DNA of 7,752 nt from a bacterium CG2_30_54_10 (GTDB lineage: Bacteria > Muiribacteriota > Ozemobacteria > Ozemobacterales > Ozemobacteraceae): positions 316-8,067 of the forward strand of contig MNYA01000319.1 in the NCBI GenBank assembly GCA_001872985.1, written 5' to 3'. Both the position numbers and the translations under genes were made by a program. Below, piece by piece: positions 1 through 6,431 of the stretch. The notes below the pieces were generated by a model. That model was not told where the DNA came from. It saw only the letters and a program-made list of their open reading frames with translations, and made no database searches. Position 1 is the stretch's first letter. Each line of letters starts with the position of its first letter.

Positions 1-59
1 GTGGAATGGGCGGAATGGGCGGAATGGGTGGAATGGGTGGAATGGGCGGAATGATGTAA
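1..59 (+). CDS. groEL: GroEL C-terminal tail (5' end outside window)
   Basis: Only the last codons are present. Reading codons from base 3, the frame gives five Gly-Met-Gly units of 9 bp each (3-47), then Gly-Met-Met and a TAA stop at 57-59. A GGM repeat ending in Met-Met is the hallmark disordered tail of bacterial GroEL, which projects into the bottom of the folding cavity and affects ATPase rate and encapsulation. The gene lies about 100 bp upstream of groES on the same strand, which supports a chaperonin identity. It would make the complete groEL downstream a second, adjacent copy. The window starts inside the repeat, so the true number of GGM units is unknown. Another Gly/Met-rich protein is possible but unlikely in this context. 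Confidence 0.85.
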   Translation, partial: GMGGMGGMGGMGGMGGMM

Positions 60-71
60 TTCTGTCATCCT

Positions 72-109
72 CCCCGGCCGGCTTTGCCGGTTGGCTTAGC
101 CGGCTGGGG
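72..109 (+). terminator. GC-rich hairpin after the upstream groEL
   Basis: An 11-bp stem pairs bases 72-82 with 99-109, with one G-U wobble (76/105). The 16-nt loop can fold further (GCC 86-88 with GGC 93-95). It begins 12 nt after the TAA of the upstream groEL. No U-tract follows, so it is not a standard Rho-independent terminator. It may instead be an mRNA-stabilising or processing hairpin, or a partial attenuator before groES. Confidence 0.5.
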
Positions 110-141
110 TTGAACTGAAATTCGAAATTATCAAAAAAATG

Positions 142-158
142 AATAGGAGAAAAAACCA
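142..158 (+). promoter_or_regulatory. groES ribosome binding site and leader
   Basis: AGGAG at 145-149 lies 9 nt before the groES ATG at 159. It is embedded in the 14-mer AATAGGAGAAAAAA (142-155), which recurs exactly in front of groEL at 534-547. The A-rich, unstructured surroundings fit strong translation initiation. I see no convincing -35/-10 pair in the short gap upstream. Confidence 0.8.
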
Positions 159-449
159 ATGAACCTGAATCCTCTTAATGATCGTGTGATCGTGAAACCC
201 AAGGAAGCCCTTGAGAAGACCAAGGGTGGCGTCATCCTTCCCGATACCGCAAGCAAAGAAAAGCCGATCGAAGGCACCGTCATCGCCGTTGGCCCGGGCA
301 AGGTTGCTGACAACGGAACCCGAGTTCCCCCCGAAGTCAAAAAGAATCAGAAGGTCATCTTCTCAAAATACTCTGGAACCGAGATCAAGGTCGAGGAAGA
401 GAATTATCTGATCCTTCGCGAGGATGACATTCTCGCGATCGTCGACTGA
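159..449 (+). CDS. groES: Co-chaperonin GroES (Hsp10)
   Basis: This 96-residue protein matches the usual GroES length of about 95-100. It forms the heptameric lid that closes the GroEL cavity in the cytoplasm during the ATP-driven folding cycle. The N-terminal [11 protein letters not shown] strand is typical. The mobile loop that docks on GroEL is residues 17-33 with its hydrophobic tip GGVIL at 23-27. VGPG (44-47), KYSGTEI (70-76) and the closing ILAIVD strand are also family features. The ATG at 159 is chosen for the Shine-Dalgarno sequence 9 nt upstream and the family-typical N-terminus. It sits between two groEL genes, followed 105 bp later by the complete one, so it could serve both chaperonins; that last point is inference. 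Confidence 0.97.
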   Translation: MNLNPLNDRVIVKPKEALEKTKGGVILPDTASKEKPIEGTVIAVGPGKVADNGTRVPPEVKKNQKVIFSKYSGTEIKVEEENYLILREDDILAIVD

Positions 450-505
450 TCAGCAGCTAATCAGCGGCTAATCAGCAACTAACCATCAATCATAACCATC
501 AATCA
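449..505 (+). repeat. Two short tandem repeat families in the groES-groEL spacer
   Basis: Immediately at the groES stop there are three 11-bp units of the form ATCAGCRRCTA (449-459, 460-470, 471-481). They are followed by two exact copies of the 13-mer TAACCATCAATCA (480-492, 493-505), with a further partial ATCAGCG at 506-512. The rest of the spacer up to the groEL Shine-Dalgarno has no open frame and no hairpin I can support. The repeats probably arose by slippage. Whether they affect groES:groEL output is unknown. Confidence 0.75.
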
Positions 506-533
506 ATCAGCGCAATCCTAACCGATAAGCGTT

Positions 534-554
534 AATAGGAGAAAAAAGGAAATT
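534..554 (+). promoter_or_regulatory. groEL ribosome binding site and leader
   Basis: The 14-mer AATAGGAGAAAAAA (534-547) is identical to the groES leader. The AGGAG core at 537-541 is 13 nt from the ATG at 555. A second purine run, AAAGGAAA, at 545-552 is closer to the start, so either may pair with 16S rRNA. The duplicated leader suggests matched initiation rates or copying between the two genes. Confidence 0.7.
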
Positions 555-2186
555 ATGGCAGCCAAACAACTGAAATATTGGGAAGAAGCCCGCCGCGCCC
601 TCGAGAAGGGTGCTGATATCGTAGCCAACGCCGTTCGCGCCACCCTCGGGCCCAAGGGTTGTTATGCGATCCTCGACAAGAAATTCGGAAGCCCCTCCGT
701 CACCAATGACGGCGTGACAATTGCCAAAGAGATCGAGGTCGAGGATCATTTCGAGAACATGGGAGCCCAACTGGTCAAAGAAGTCGCCAGCAAAACCAAC
801 GACGTCGCCGGCGACGGAACCACCACTGCCACCGTCCTCGCACAGGCCATCGTTCATGAGGGTTTCAAAAACGTCGCCGCTGGCGCCAACCCCAGCGCCC
901 TGAAGCGCGGGATCGAATCCGCGGTCGAAGCGGTCGTGAAAGAAATCAAGCACTTGGCCAAAAAGGTCGATGACAACAAGGACAGCGTCGCTCAGGTCGC
1001 CACGATCTCCGCTCGTGACCCCGAAATCGGCAAAGTCATCGCCGAAGCCATGGACAAGGTCGGAAAAGACGGCGTCATCACCGTCGAAGAAGCCAAAAGC
1101 TTCGATACCACCCTCGAGTTCGTCGATGGGATGGAATTCGACAAGGGCTACATCAGCCCTTACATGGTTACCGACCAAGAAAGAATGGAAGCGGTTCTTG
1201 AGAACTGCTACATTCTCAACACCGAAACCAAACTCACCAATATCAAGGATATCCTTCCCCTCCTCGAGAAGATCGTCAAAGTTAACAAACCCCTCTTGAT
1301 CGTCGCTGAGGACGTCGAAGGTGAAGCCCTTGCCACCCTCGTTGTGAACAAACTCCGCGGCACCTTCAACTGCGTCGCCGTCAAAGCCCCCGGGTTTGGC
1401 GATCGCCGCAAGGCCATGCTTCAGGACATCGCCGTTCTGACCCACGGTCAGAAAGTCAGCGAAGAGATCGGCCTCAAACTCGAGAACGTCGGCCTCGAGC
1501 AGCTCGGTCAAGCCAAGAAGGTCGTGGTCACCAAAGAAAAGACCACCATCATTGAAGGCGCCGGCAAAACCGCTGATATCAAAGCCCGGATCGCTCAGAT
1601 CAAAGCTGAGATCGATCAGAGCACCAGCAGCTACGACAAAGAGAAACTTCAGGAGCGCCTCGCCAAGTTATCCGGCGGCGTCGCCGTAATCAAGGTCGGC
1701 GCGGCCACCGAGACTGAGATGAAAGAGCGCAAGACCCGCGTCGAAGACGCCCTCTCCGCCACGCGAGCCGCGGTTGAAGAAGGTGTTGTCGCCGGCGGTG
1801 GCGTCACCTACATCAACGCCCGCCACGTTCTCGATGGAATCAAAGCCGAAGGCGATGAGAAGGTCGGTGTCGATATCATCCGCAAGGCTCTCTCCGCCCC
1901 CATCCGCTACATCCTAACCAATGCCGGCCTCGAAGCTTCCGTGATCATCGAGAAGATCCATGAGAACAAAAAAACCTCCGGCTACGGCTACGATGTCGTA
2001 AAGGACGATTACGCCGACATGTTCAAAAATGGCGTCATCGACCCGGCCAAGGTCACCCGCTCGGCCCTGCAGAATGCAGCGTCCATCGCATCCATCCTGC
2101 TCACCACCGAAGTGCTGGTTGCCGAAGCCCCCGAGAAAAAGAAGGACATGCCAATGCCTAACAGCGGCATGGACATGGATTACTGA
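555..2186 (+). CDS. groEL: Chaperonin GroEL (Hsp60), paralogue without GGM tail
   Basis: The 543 residues are near the usual 540-550. The protein forms the cytoplasmic double heptameric ring that folds enclosed clients with GroES and ATP. Catalytic and nucleotide residues are present at E. coli numbering: D52 (NDGVT), D87 (GDGTTT) and D398 ([16 protein letters not shown]). The apical helices that bind substrate and GroES are conserved (L234, L237, V263, V264), as is [15 protein letters not shown] (about 275-289). It is therefore probably an active ATPase. Two features are odd. The normally invariant GPKGRNVVL segment reads GPKGCYAIL (32-40). The C-terminus after TTEVLVAE is a charged, Met-rich stretch ending [12 protein letters not shown] instead of GGM repeats. 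The upstream neighbour keeps a GGM tail, so this is likely a diverged paralogue. The ATG at 555 follows a purine-rich leader and gives the standard MAAK start. Confidence 0.97.
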   Translation: MAAKQLKYWEEARRALEKGADIVANAVRATLGPKGCYAILDKKFGSPSVTNDGVTIAKEIEVEDHFENMGAQLVKEVASKTNDVAGDGTTTATVLAQAIVHEGFKNVAAGANPSALKRGIESAVEAVVKEIKHLAKKVDDNKDSVAQVATISARDPEIGKVIAEAMDKVGKDGVITVEEAKSFDTTLEFVDGMEFDKGYISPYMVTDQERMEAVLENCYILNTETKLTNIKDILPLLEKIVKVNKPLLIVAEDVEGEALATLVVNKLRGTFNCVAVKAPGFGDRRKAMLQDIAVLTHGQKVSEEIGLKLENVGLEQLGQAKKVVVTKEKTTIIEGAGKTADIKARIAQIKAEIDQSTSSYDKEKLQERLAKLSGGVAVIKVGAATETEMKERKTRVEDALSATRAAVEEGVVAGGGVTYINARHVLDGIKAEGDEKVGVDIIRKALSAPIRYILTNAGLEASVIIEKIHENKKTSGYGYDVVKDDYADMFKNGVIDPAKVTRSALQNAASIASILLTTEVLVAEAPEKKKDMPMPNSGMDMDY

Positions 2187-2198
2187 GGTAACTGTAAT

Positions 2199-2226
2199 GC
2201 CACCCCGGTCGCAAGGCCGGGGTGGT
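2199..2226 (+). terminator. Strong GNRA-capped hairpin between groEL and hrcA
   Basis: A perfect 9-bp stem pairs 2200-2208 with 2217-2225. It extends inward through a G-U and a C-G pair to a GCAA tetraloop (2211-2214), a stable GNRA type, and outward by a G-U pair (2199/2226). It starts 13 nt after the groEL stop. No U-run follows, so full termination is doubtful. It could protect or separate the groE transcript and lower hrcA expression relative to groEL. Confidence 0.6.
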
Positions 2227-2245
2227 CGTACTCTCGGACGATAAA

Positions 2246-3367
2246 ATGATTGCCCCGGTGAACATCCAGAATATGGCTGATGAGGCCCAGCTCGCCAGTC
2301 TGAACGAGCGACAGCGTAAGATCCTCAAAGAGGTGTGCAACTCGTTCATCTCCACAGGCGAACCGGTCGGTTCGCGTACACTTTCCCGCTTTAGCGATTT
2401 GGCCTGCTCCCCGGCAACCATCCGCAACGGAATGGCCGATCTGGAACTGATGGGTTACCTGTTTTCCCCGCATGCCTCCGCTGGCAGAATCCCCACGGAA
2501 AAGGGCTTCCGTTTCTATGTTTCCTTTCTGGTGAAATACGAGCGGGTCAGCAAGCGGGAAGAAGCTCTGATGAACCTCCTTGCGAGCCGGTTTGAAGAAG
2601 CTCACGAAAACCGCGGCGACATTCTCAGATCGGCGTTGCGCCTGGCATCCGATCAGACGAAGCTGGGCGGCATGGCGCTTGCTCCGCAGTCGCCCCCGGG
2701 GCGGCTCCGCTCGCTCAAGGTTTTTCGGGTTCTCGAAGACAAGGCAATGCTGATCATGATTGACGATAGCGGGCAGATAACCGACCAATTGATTCAGATT
2801 CCGTCAGAAACCAGTGATTCAGTTCTCGAGCAGCTAGGAAATTTTTTGAACACCGAGCTGTGCAACCAGAATGTCATCGAACACGAAGCCATCCTTCTTC
2901 GTAAATCCCACGAACTGGTCGCCCGACATAGCCGGCTTTTGTCATCCATAGTCCGGCGAATCCATGATGCGCTGGTTGACCCGCTCCAGGACACTATCTT
3001 TCTCGAAGGTTTCATGAACTTTTTCGACCAGCCCGAGTTCAAGGATCCTCTCAAGATCCGTGACATGATCAGCCTTCTTGACCAAAAGGAAGAACTGCTG
3101 AACCTGTTGGCCCGCAACCTTGAAAAAAATGAAAAGATCGTGGTAAACATAGGATCCCAATCCGGGCTCCAGATTCAAGATCTTTCCGTTGTTACGGCTC
3201 GCTACCAAGGTCCCAACAAATCCGCCGGACGGATCGGGGTGATCGGCCCTCTTCGAATGGATTACGCAAAGGTGGTTGTGACTTTGGCCGAAGTCTCAAA
3301 TGCCTTGTCCAGGCTTTTTACAGGGAGTTCCACGTCCAAAACCCATGAGGAAACATCCGATGAATAA
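2246..3367 (+). CDS. hrcA: Heat-inducible transcription repressor HrcA
   Basis: HrcA is the dimeric, DNA-binding repressor of class I heat-shock genes. It binds the CIRCE operator and is kept active by GroEL. From this start it has 373 residues, somewhat above the usual 340-350. The N-terminal winged helix carries PVGSRTLSR (40-48), SPATIRNGMADLE (55-67) and SAGRIPTEKGFRFYV (78-92). The C-terminal GVIGPLRMDYAKVV (from about 331) is also a family signature. A Gly replaces the common Glu in IRNEMADLE. The start is uncertain. A GTG at 2222 has a possible AAGG upstream but sits inside the 3' arm of the hairpin. ATG 2246 has only a weak GGA. ATG 2273 would give a more typical length (364 aa) but has no visible Shine-Dalgarno. 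The gene follows groEL closely and overlaps grpE by 8 bp. Confidence 0.95.
   Translation: MIAPVNIQNMADEAQLASLNERQRKILKEVCNSFISTGEPVGSRTLSRFSDLACSPATIRNGMADLELMGYLFSPHASAGRIPTEKGFRFYVSFLVKYERVSKREEALMNLLASRFEEAHENRGDILRSALRLASDQTKLGGMALAPQSPPGRLRSLKVFRVLEDKAMLIMIDDSGQITDQLIQIPSETSDSVLEQLGNFLNTELCNQNVIEHEAILLRKSHELVARHSRLLSSIVRRIHDALVDPLQDTIFLEGFMNFFDQPEFKDPLKIRDMISLLDQKEELLNLLARNLEKNEKIVVNIGSQSGLQIQDLSVVTARYQGPNKSAGRIGVIGPLRMDYAKVVVTLAEVSNALSRLFTGSSTSKTHEETSDE
3347..3351 (+). promoter_or_regulatory. grpE Shine-Dalgarno inside hrcA, decides start
   Basis: GAGGA at 3347-3351 lies 8 nt before the ATG at 3360. This favours 3360 over the upstream in-frame ATGs at 3300 and 3345, which lack a well-spaced site. 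It lies within the last hrcA codons, so hrcA and grpE translation are probably coupled. Confidence 0.7.
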
Positions 3368-4283
3368 TCCTGGCGCTAACCATCCGGGCCGTTCAGGTTC
3401 AACTCCCGAGCAGTCTTCCCAAAACGAGGTGAAGGCTGAAAATGGAACCCAGACATCTTTTGACCCAGCCGCAGCAAAAGCAACAGCTACTGGGCCTCTT
3501 CCAACCGCCGCCAACAACCCCGACGGCAGCGCCGGCGAAAATCTTGGCAAAGAGTCCGGCAACAATTCCGGCGACAGCCTCCGCGATAACCCCGACGGCA
3601 GCGCCGGCGAAAATTTTGGCAAAGAGTCCGGCAACAATTCCGGCAACAGTACCGGCGATAACCCCGGCGATAACCCCGGCGATAACCCCGGCGATAACCT
3701 CGGCGATAACCTCGGCGATAACCTCGGCGATAACCTCGGCGATAACTTCGACAATAGCCTTGGCGATACTTCCGGGGGCGGCTCCGGCGATAACTCCGGC
3801 GACAAACAGCCCGACCCCGAGGCGGCTCTGAAGAAAGAAATCGAGAAAGTTCAGGATGAGGCAAAAGACTGGAAGCACCGGTATCTGCTGGCGATTGCCG
3901 ACTACGACAACCTTCGAAAACGCTCGGCGAAAGAGGTTCTGGAAGCTTCCTCCCGTGGAAAGGAAAACTTGGTCAAGGTTCTTCTTCCCGTGCTGGACAC
4001 CTTTCACAGCGCGCTCCGCCAGATGGTGGAATCGAAGGTCGACAAGAAAGTCATGGAAGGGATGGAAATGCTTTGGTTCCAGTTTTCTGATACCCTCGAA
4101 AAAGAGGGGCTGAAGCCCATTCCGGCGATGCACCAGAAATTCAACCCCGATGAGCACGAAGCGATGATGCGCAGTTCCAACCCCGAACTGGGCGATGAGA
4201 TCATCGTTCGCGAGTTTGAAACCGGTTACAAATTCAAAGACCGTGTAATACGCACTGCAAAAGTGGAAATCAACCAGAAGTGA
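3360..4283 (+). CDS. grpE: GrpE nucleotide exchange factor with long repeat N-terminus
   Basis: GrpE is the dimeric co-chaperone that releases ADP from DnaK and acts as a thermosensor. The 307-residue product is much longer than the usual roughly 190-200. The conserved core is about residues 153-307. It has a coiled-coil helix with [20 protein letters not shown] (about 167-186) and [15 protein letters not shown] (201-215), then the C-terminal beta wing with FNPDEHEAM (261-269) and [16 protein letters not shown] (289-304). The first 150 residues are low complexity and rich in Asn, Gly, Asp and Ser. They include a duplicated 24-residue unit (53-76, 77-100) and seven NPGD/NLGD tetrapeptides (101-128). 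The extension has no predicted signal or membrane segment and looks disordered; its role is unknown. Start 3360 is chosen for its Shine-Dalgarno. Starts at 3345 or 3300 would only lengthen the extension. dnaK follows after 40 bp. Confidence 0.94.
   Translation: MNNPGANHPGRSGSTPEQSSQNEVKAENGTQTSFDPAAAKATATGPLPTAANNPDGSAGENLGKESGNNSGDSLRDNPDGSAGENFGKESGNNSGNSTGDNPGDNPGDNPGDNLGDNLGDNLGDNLGDNFDNSLGDTSGGGSGDNSGDKQPDPEAALKKEIEKVQDEAKDWKHRYLLAIADYDNLRKRSAKEVLEASSRGKENLVKVLLPVLDTFHSALRQMVESKVDKKVMEGMEMLWFQFSDTLEKEGLKPIPAMHQKFNPDEHEAMMRSSNPELGDEIIVREFETGYKFKDRVIRTAKVEINQK
3516..3659 (+). repeat. 72-bp direct duplication inside grpE
   Basis: Two adjacent 72-bp copies (3516-3587 and 3588-3659) differ at 6 positions by my reading. 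Their first 57 bp differ at only one. They encode 24-residue units beginning NPDGSAGEN. The copy length is a multiple of three, so the frame is kept. The high identity implies a recent duplication. Confidence 0.9.
3660..3743 (+). repeat. 12-bp tandem array inside grpE (7 units)
   Basis: There are seven contiguous 12-bp units: three AACCCCGGCGAT and four AACCTCGGCGAT. They encode NPGD three times and NLGD four times. The C/T switch is the only difference between the two types. A degenerate unit (NFDN) follows. Slippage here would change protein length by four residues without breaking the frame. Confidence 0.92.
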
Positions 4284-4312
4284 CGCCAATTCGCGCCACC
4301 GAACATCTTCAC

Positions 4313-4318
4313 AGGAGG
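4313..4318 (+). promoter_or_regulatory. dnaK ribosome binding site
   Basis: AGGAGG at 4313-4318 is a consensus Shine-Dalgarno 5 nt before the dnaK ATG at 4324. It is the strongest such site in the window and fits a highly translated chaperone. It sits in the 40-bp grpE-dnaK gap, which shows no terminator or operator. Confidence 0.85.
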
Positions 4319-4323
4319 ACCCC

Positions 4324-6222
4324 ATGTCACGAGTAATAGGAATAGACCTCGGAACTTCCAATTCAGCGGCGGCCGTTATCGAAGGCGGCAAGCCAGTGAT
4401 CATCCCCAGCGCCGAAGGCGTTTCCCTCGGTGGAAAAGCCTTTCCCAGTTATGTCGCTTTTACCAAGGACGGCCAGCGGCTGATCGGTGAACCCGCACGC
4501 CGTCAGGCTGCGATGAATCCTGGCCGCACCATTCAGGCAATCAAACGCAAAATGGGCTCCGCCTACAAGGTCAAGATCGACGACAAGGATTACACTCCCC
4601 AGGAGATTTCGGCTTTCATTCTTCAAAAGATCAAGCGCGACGCTGAGGCCTTTCTCAACGACAAGGTGACGGGAGCAGTAATTACCGTTCCCGCTTATTT
4701 CGACGATGCCCAGCGGCAGGCGACCAAGGACGCCGGAGCCATTGCCGGCATTGAGGTGAAGCGCATCATCAACGAACCCACTGCGGCTGCGCTTGCCTAC
4801 GGCCTTGACAAGAAGGGCGACCGCAAGATCCTGGTGTTCGATCTGGGCGGCGGAACTCTTGACGTCACCGCTCTGGAGATGGGAAACGGTGTATTCGAGG
4901 TTCTTTCCACGAACGGCGACACACAACTGGGCGGCACCGACATGGACCGGGTCATTCTCGACTCCATCACCGCCGAGTTCAAAAAGAAGGAAGGGATCGA
5001 CCTTTCCAAAGATTCCATGGCGATGCAGCGGTTGCGCGAGGCGGCCGAAAAAGCAAAGATCGAGCTTTCCACAACCACCACGACCGATCTCAACCTTCCC
5101 TTCATTACCGCCACTGCCGAGGGACCCAAGCACTTGGTCATGACACTTACCCGATCCAGGCTCGAAGAACTTATCGACCCTCTTATAGAGCGGTGCAAAG
5201 CTCCTATTGACAATGCATTGCGAGATGCCAATCTCAAGCGCGGCGATGTCGGACACATTATCATGGTTGGAGGCCCCACCCGGATGCCCATCGTTCAGAA
5301 GCTGCTGAAGGAGCACTTCAACGGTAAGGACCCCGAGCGCGGAGTGGACCCGATGGAGTGCGTTGCGATGGGCGCAGCCATCCAAGCCGGAATTCTCCAA
5401 GGCGAGGTGAAAGATGTTCTCCTTCTCGATGTTACTCCCCTTTCCCTGGGCATCGAGACCCTTGGCGGGGTTCACACGGCGTTGATCCCCCGCAATACTA
5501 CGATTCCGACAAAGAAGAGCCAAGTCTTTTCGACTGCGTCCGACAATCAGCCCGCGGTTTCGGTTCACGTTCTTCAGGGTGAGCGGCCGATGGCTTCTGA
5601 CAATAAGACCATTGGTCGATTTGACCTCGTAGGTATTCCATCCGCGCCACGCGGTGTTCCTCAGATCGAGGTTACCTTCGACATAGACGCCAATGGTATC
5701 GTGCATGTTTCCGCCAAAGATCTTGGAACTGGGAAGGAACAGGCGATCACGATCACTAGCAGTTCTGCCCTGAACAAAGAGCAGATCGACAGGATGGTCA
5801 AGGAGGCCGAGCAGTTCGCCTCCGAAGATTCGAAGGTCAAGGATCGGATCGAAGCAAAGAACCAGGCTGAGAGCCTTCTTTACCAGACCGAGAAGACCCT
5901 GAAGGATCTGGGCGACAAGGTCCCCGCGGAGGTCAAAAAGTCCGTTGAGGAGAAATTGGCGGATCTGAAAAAGGCCCTCGAAAAGAATGACCTTGATGAA
6001 ATCAAAAAGCAAACGGAAGAGCTGACCACTGCCTCCCATAAGCTTGCAGAGATGCTCTACAAGCAGGCCGGCGGGCAAAGCGGCGGCCAGGCTGGCGGCC
6101 CCGACGGTTCTGGCGGCGCCGGCGGTCCTGGTGGCGCCGGTGGACCCAGCCCTGTAGGCGGAGACGGGAAAGGCAAGGGAGACGAGAACGTCGTAGATGC
6201 GGAGTTCAAAAAGGCCGACTGA
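4324..6222 (+). CDS. dnaK: Molecular chaperone DnaK (Hsp70), insert-less type
   Basis: This 632-residue cytoplasmic Hsp70 binds exposed hydrophobic peptides under ATP control, working with DnaJ and GrpE. The ATPase domain has [10 protein letters not shown] (5-14, with D8 and T11), the catalytic Lys K74 in AIKRKMG, VPAYF (122-126), [10 protein letters not shown] (151-160), DLGGGTLD (173-180) and VGGPTRMP (315-322). The linker DVLLLDVTP is at 364-372. The beta substrate domain runs to about 480 and the helical lid from about 484 to 580. A Gly-rich tail (583-619) leads to the canonical VVDAEF (623-628). Relative to E. coli it has four extra residues before FPSYVAF and lacks about 24 residues between K74 and P123. 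Those are the insert-less form and a [13 protein letters not shown] signature that I recall from Thermoplasma-like DnaKs. The start is fixed by AGGAGG 5 nt upstream. It lies between grpE and dnaJ. Confidence 0.97.
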   Translation: MSRVIGIDLGTSNSAAAVIEGGKPVIIPSAEGVSLGGKAFPSYVAFTKDGQRLIGEPARRQAAMNPGRTIQAIKRKMGSAYKVKIDDKDYTPQEISAFILQKIKRDAEAFLNDKVTGAVITVPAYFDDAQRQATKDAGAIAGIEVKRIINEPTAAALAYGLDKKGDRKILVFDLGGGTLDVTALEMGNGVFEVLSTNGDTQLGGTDMDRVILDSITAEFKKKEGIDLSKDSMAMQRLREAAEKAKIELSTTTTTDLNLPFITATAEGPKHLVMTLTRSRLEELIDPLIERCKAPIDNALRDANLKRGDVGHIIMVGGPTRMPIVQKLLKEHFNGKDPERGVDPMECVAMGAAIQAGILQGEVKDVLLLDVTPLSLGIETLGGVHTALIPRNTTIPTKKSQVFSTASDNQPAVSVHVLQGERPMASDNKTIGRFDLVGIPSAPRGVPQIEVTFDIDANGIVHVSAKDLGTGKEQAITITSSSALNKEQIDRMVKEAEQFASEDSKVKDRIEAKNQAESLLYQTEKTLKDLGDKVPAEVKKSVEEKLADLKKALEKNDLDEIKKQTEELTTASHKLAEMLYKQAGGQSGGQAGGPDGSGGAGGPGGAGGPSPVGGDGKGKGDENVVDAEFKKAD

Positions 6223-6291
6223 CTTGGCGAAAGAATGAATTGATGAAAGGGAATCTCGGGGGAAGAGATTCGGGTGACTGACAAGCAATAC

Positions 6292-6315
6292 TAAGCTCCC
6301 ACCCCTGGGTGCTGA
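6292..6315. promoter_or_regulatory. Weak CIRCE-like inverted repeat before dnaJ
   Basis: TAAGCTCCC (6292-6300) and GGGTGCTGA (6307-6315) form an inverted repeat with 7 of 9 complementary positions. Against the CIRCE consensus arms TTAGCACTC and GAGTGCTAA they match 6 and 7 of 9. The spacer is 6 bp, whereas CIRCE has 9, which argues against a functional HrcA site. It may be a degenerate operator or simply a hairpin. Confidence 0.2.
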
Positions 6316-6420
6316 CCGATCTCTGAAATATCAGTGGTTGGTGTGGCTTTTTGGTGATGGTTTGGGATTCTTTGTTAGTCCCTGGAAGTCGGATCCGGTT
6401 TTCCCTTTCTTTTTATCTTT

Positions 6421-6425
6421 AGGAG
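6421..6425 (+). promoter_or_regulatory. dnaJ ribosome binding site
   Basis: AGGAG at 6421-6425 is 6 nt from the ATG at 6432 but only 3 nt from the ATG at 6429. The spacing favours the second ATG, which also gives the family-typical [12 protein letters not shown] start. A pyrimidine-rich tract precedes it. Confidence 0.75.
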
Positions 6426-6431
6426 AAAATG

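Larger units (their letters stand above)
6223..6428 (+). other. dnaK-dnaJ intergenic region
   Basis: This gap is unusually long for the locus and has no supportable reading frame. It contains a 7-bp hairpin (6251-6257 with 6265-6271), a CIRCE-like inverted repeat (6292-6315), and a pyrimidine-rich run (6399-6420) just before the dnaJ Shine-Dalgarno. I could not identify a convincing promoter, although a separate dnaJ transcript start is possible. No hairpin here is followed directly by a U-tract. Confidence 0.5.

Noticed and set aside
91..132. Possible promoter upstream of groES (TTGAAC at 110-115 with an AT-rich -10-like stretch)
   Set aside because: The spacing between the elements is about 11 bp, too short for a sigma70 promoter, and no heat-shock sigma consensus is visible.
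449..512. CIRCE half-sites in the groES-groEL spacer (GCTAA motifs)
   Set aside because: Only the last five bases of the half-site match and there is no opposing arm at the required 9-bp spacing. The motif repeats because of the 11-bp tandem units.
507..1511. A 334-codon open frame antisense to groEL
   Set aside because: It mirrors the groEL coding sequence, has no recognisable domain and no supporting ribosome site. It is a by-product of GC-rich codon use.
3300..3359. Upstream starts for grpE at 3300 or 3345
   Set aside because: Neither has a well-placed Shine-Dalgarno, and 3300 would overlap hrcA by 68 bp. The ATG at 3360 has GAGGA at 8-nt spacing.
3516..3743. Possible CRISPR-like array
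   Set aside because: The repeats are directly adjacent with no unique spacers, and they are translated in frame within grpE.
3296..4403. Several long frames in other frames and on the minus strand over grpE, with SPRLSP-like or [12 protein letters not shown] repeats
   Set aside because: The 12-bp and 72-bp repeats have periods divisible by three and contain no stop in most frames, so every frame stays open. Only the GrpE frame joins a conserved domain.
4363..6288. A 641-codon open frame antisense to dnaK
   Set aside because: Long antisense frames opposite Hsp70 genes are well known and are generally explained by codon bias in a strongly conserved gene. The translation shows no recognisable domain, and the dnaK frame is fully conserved.
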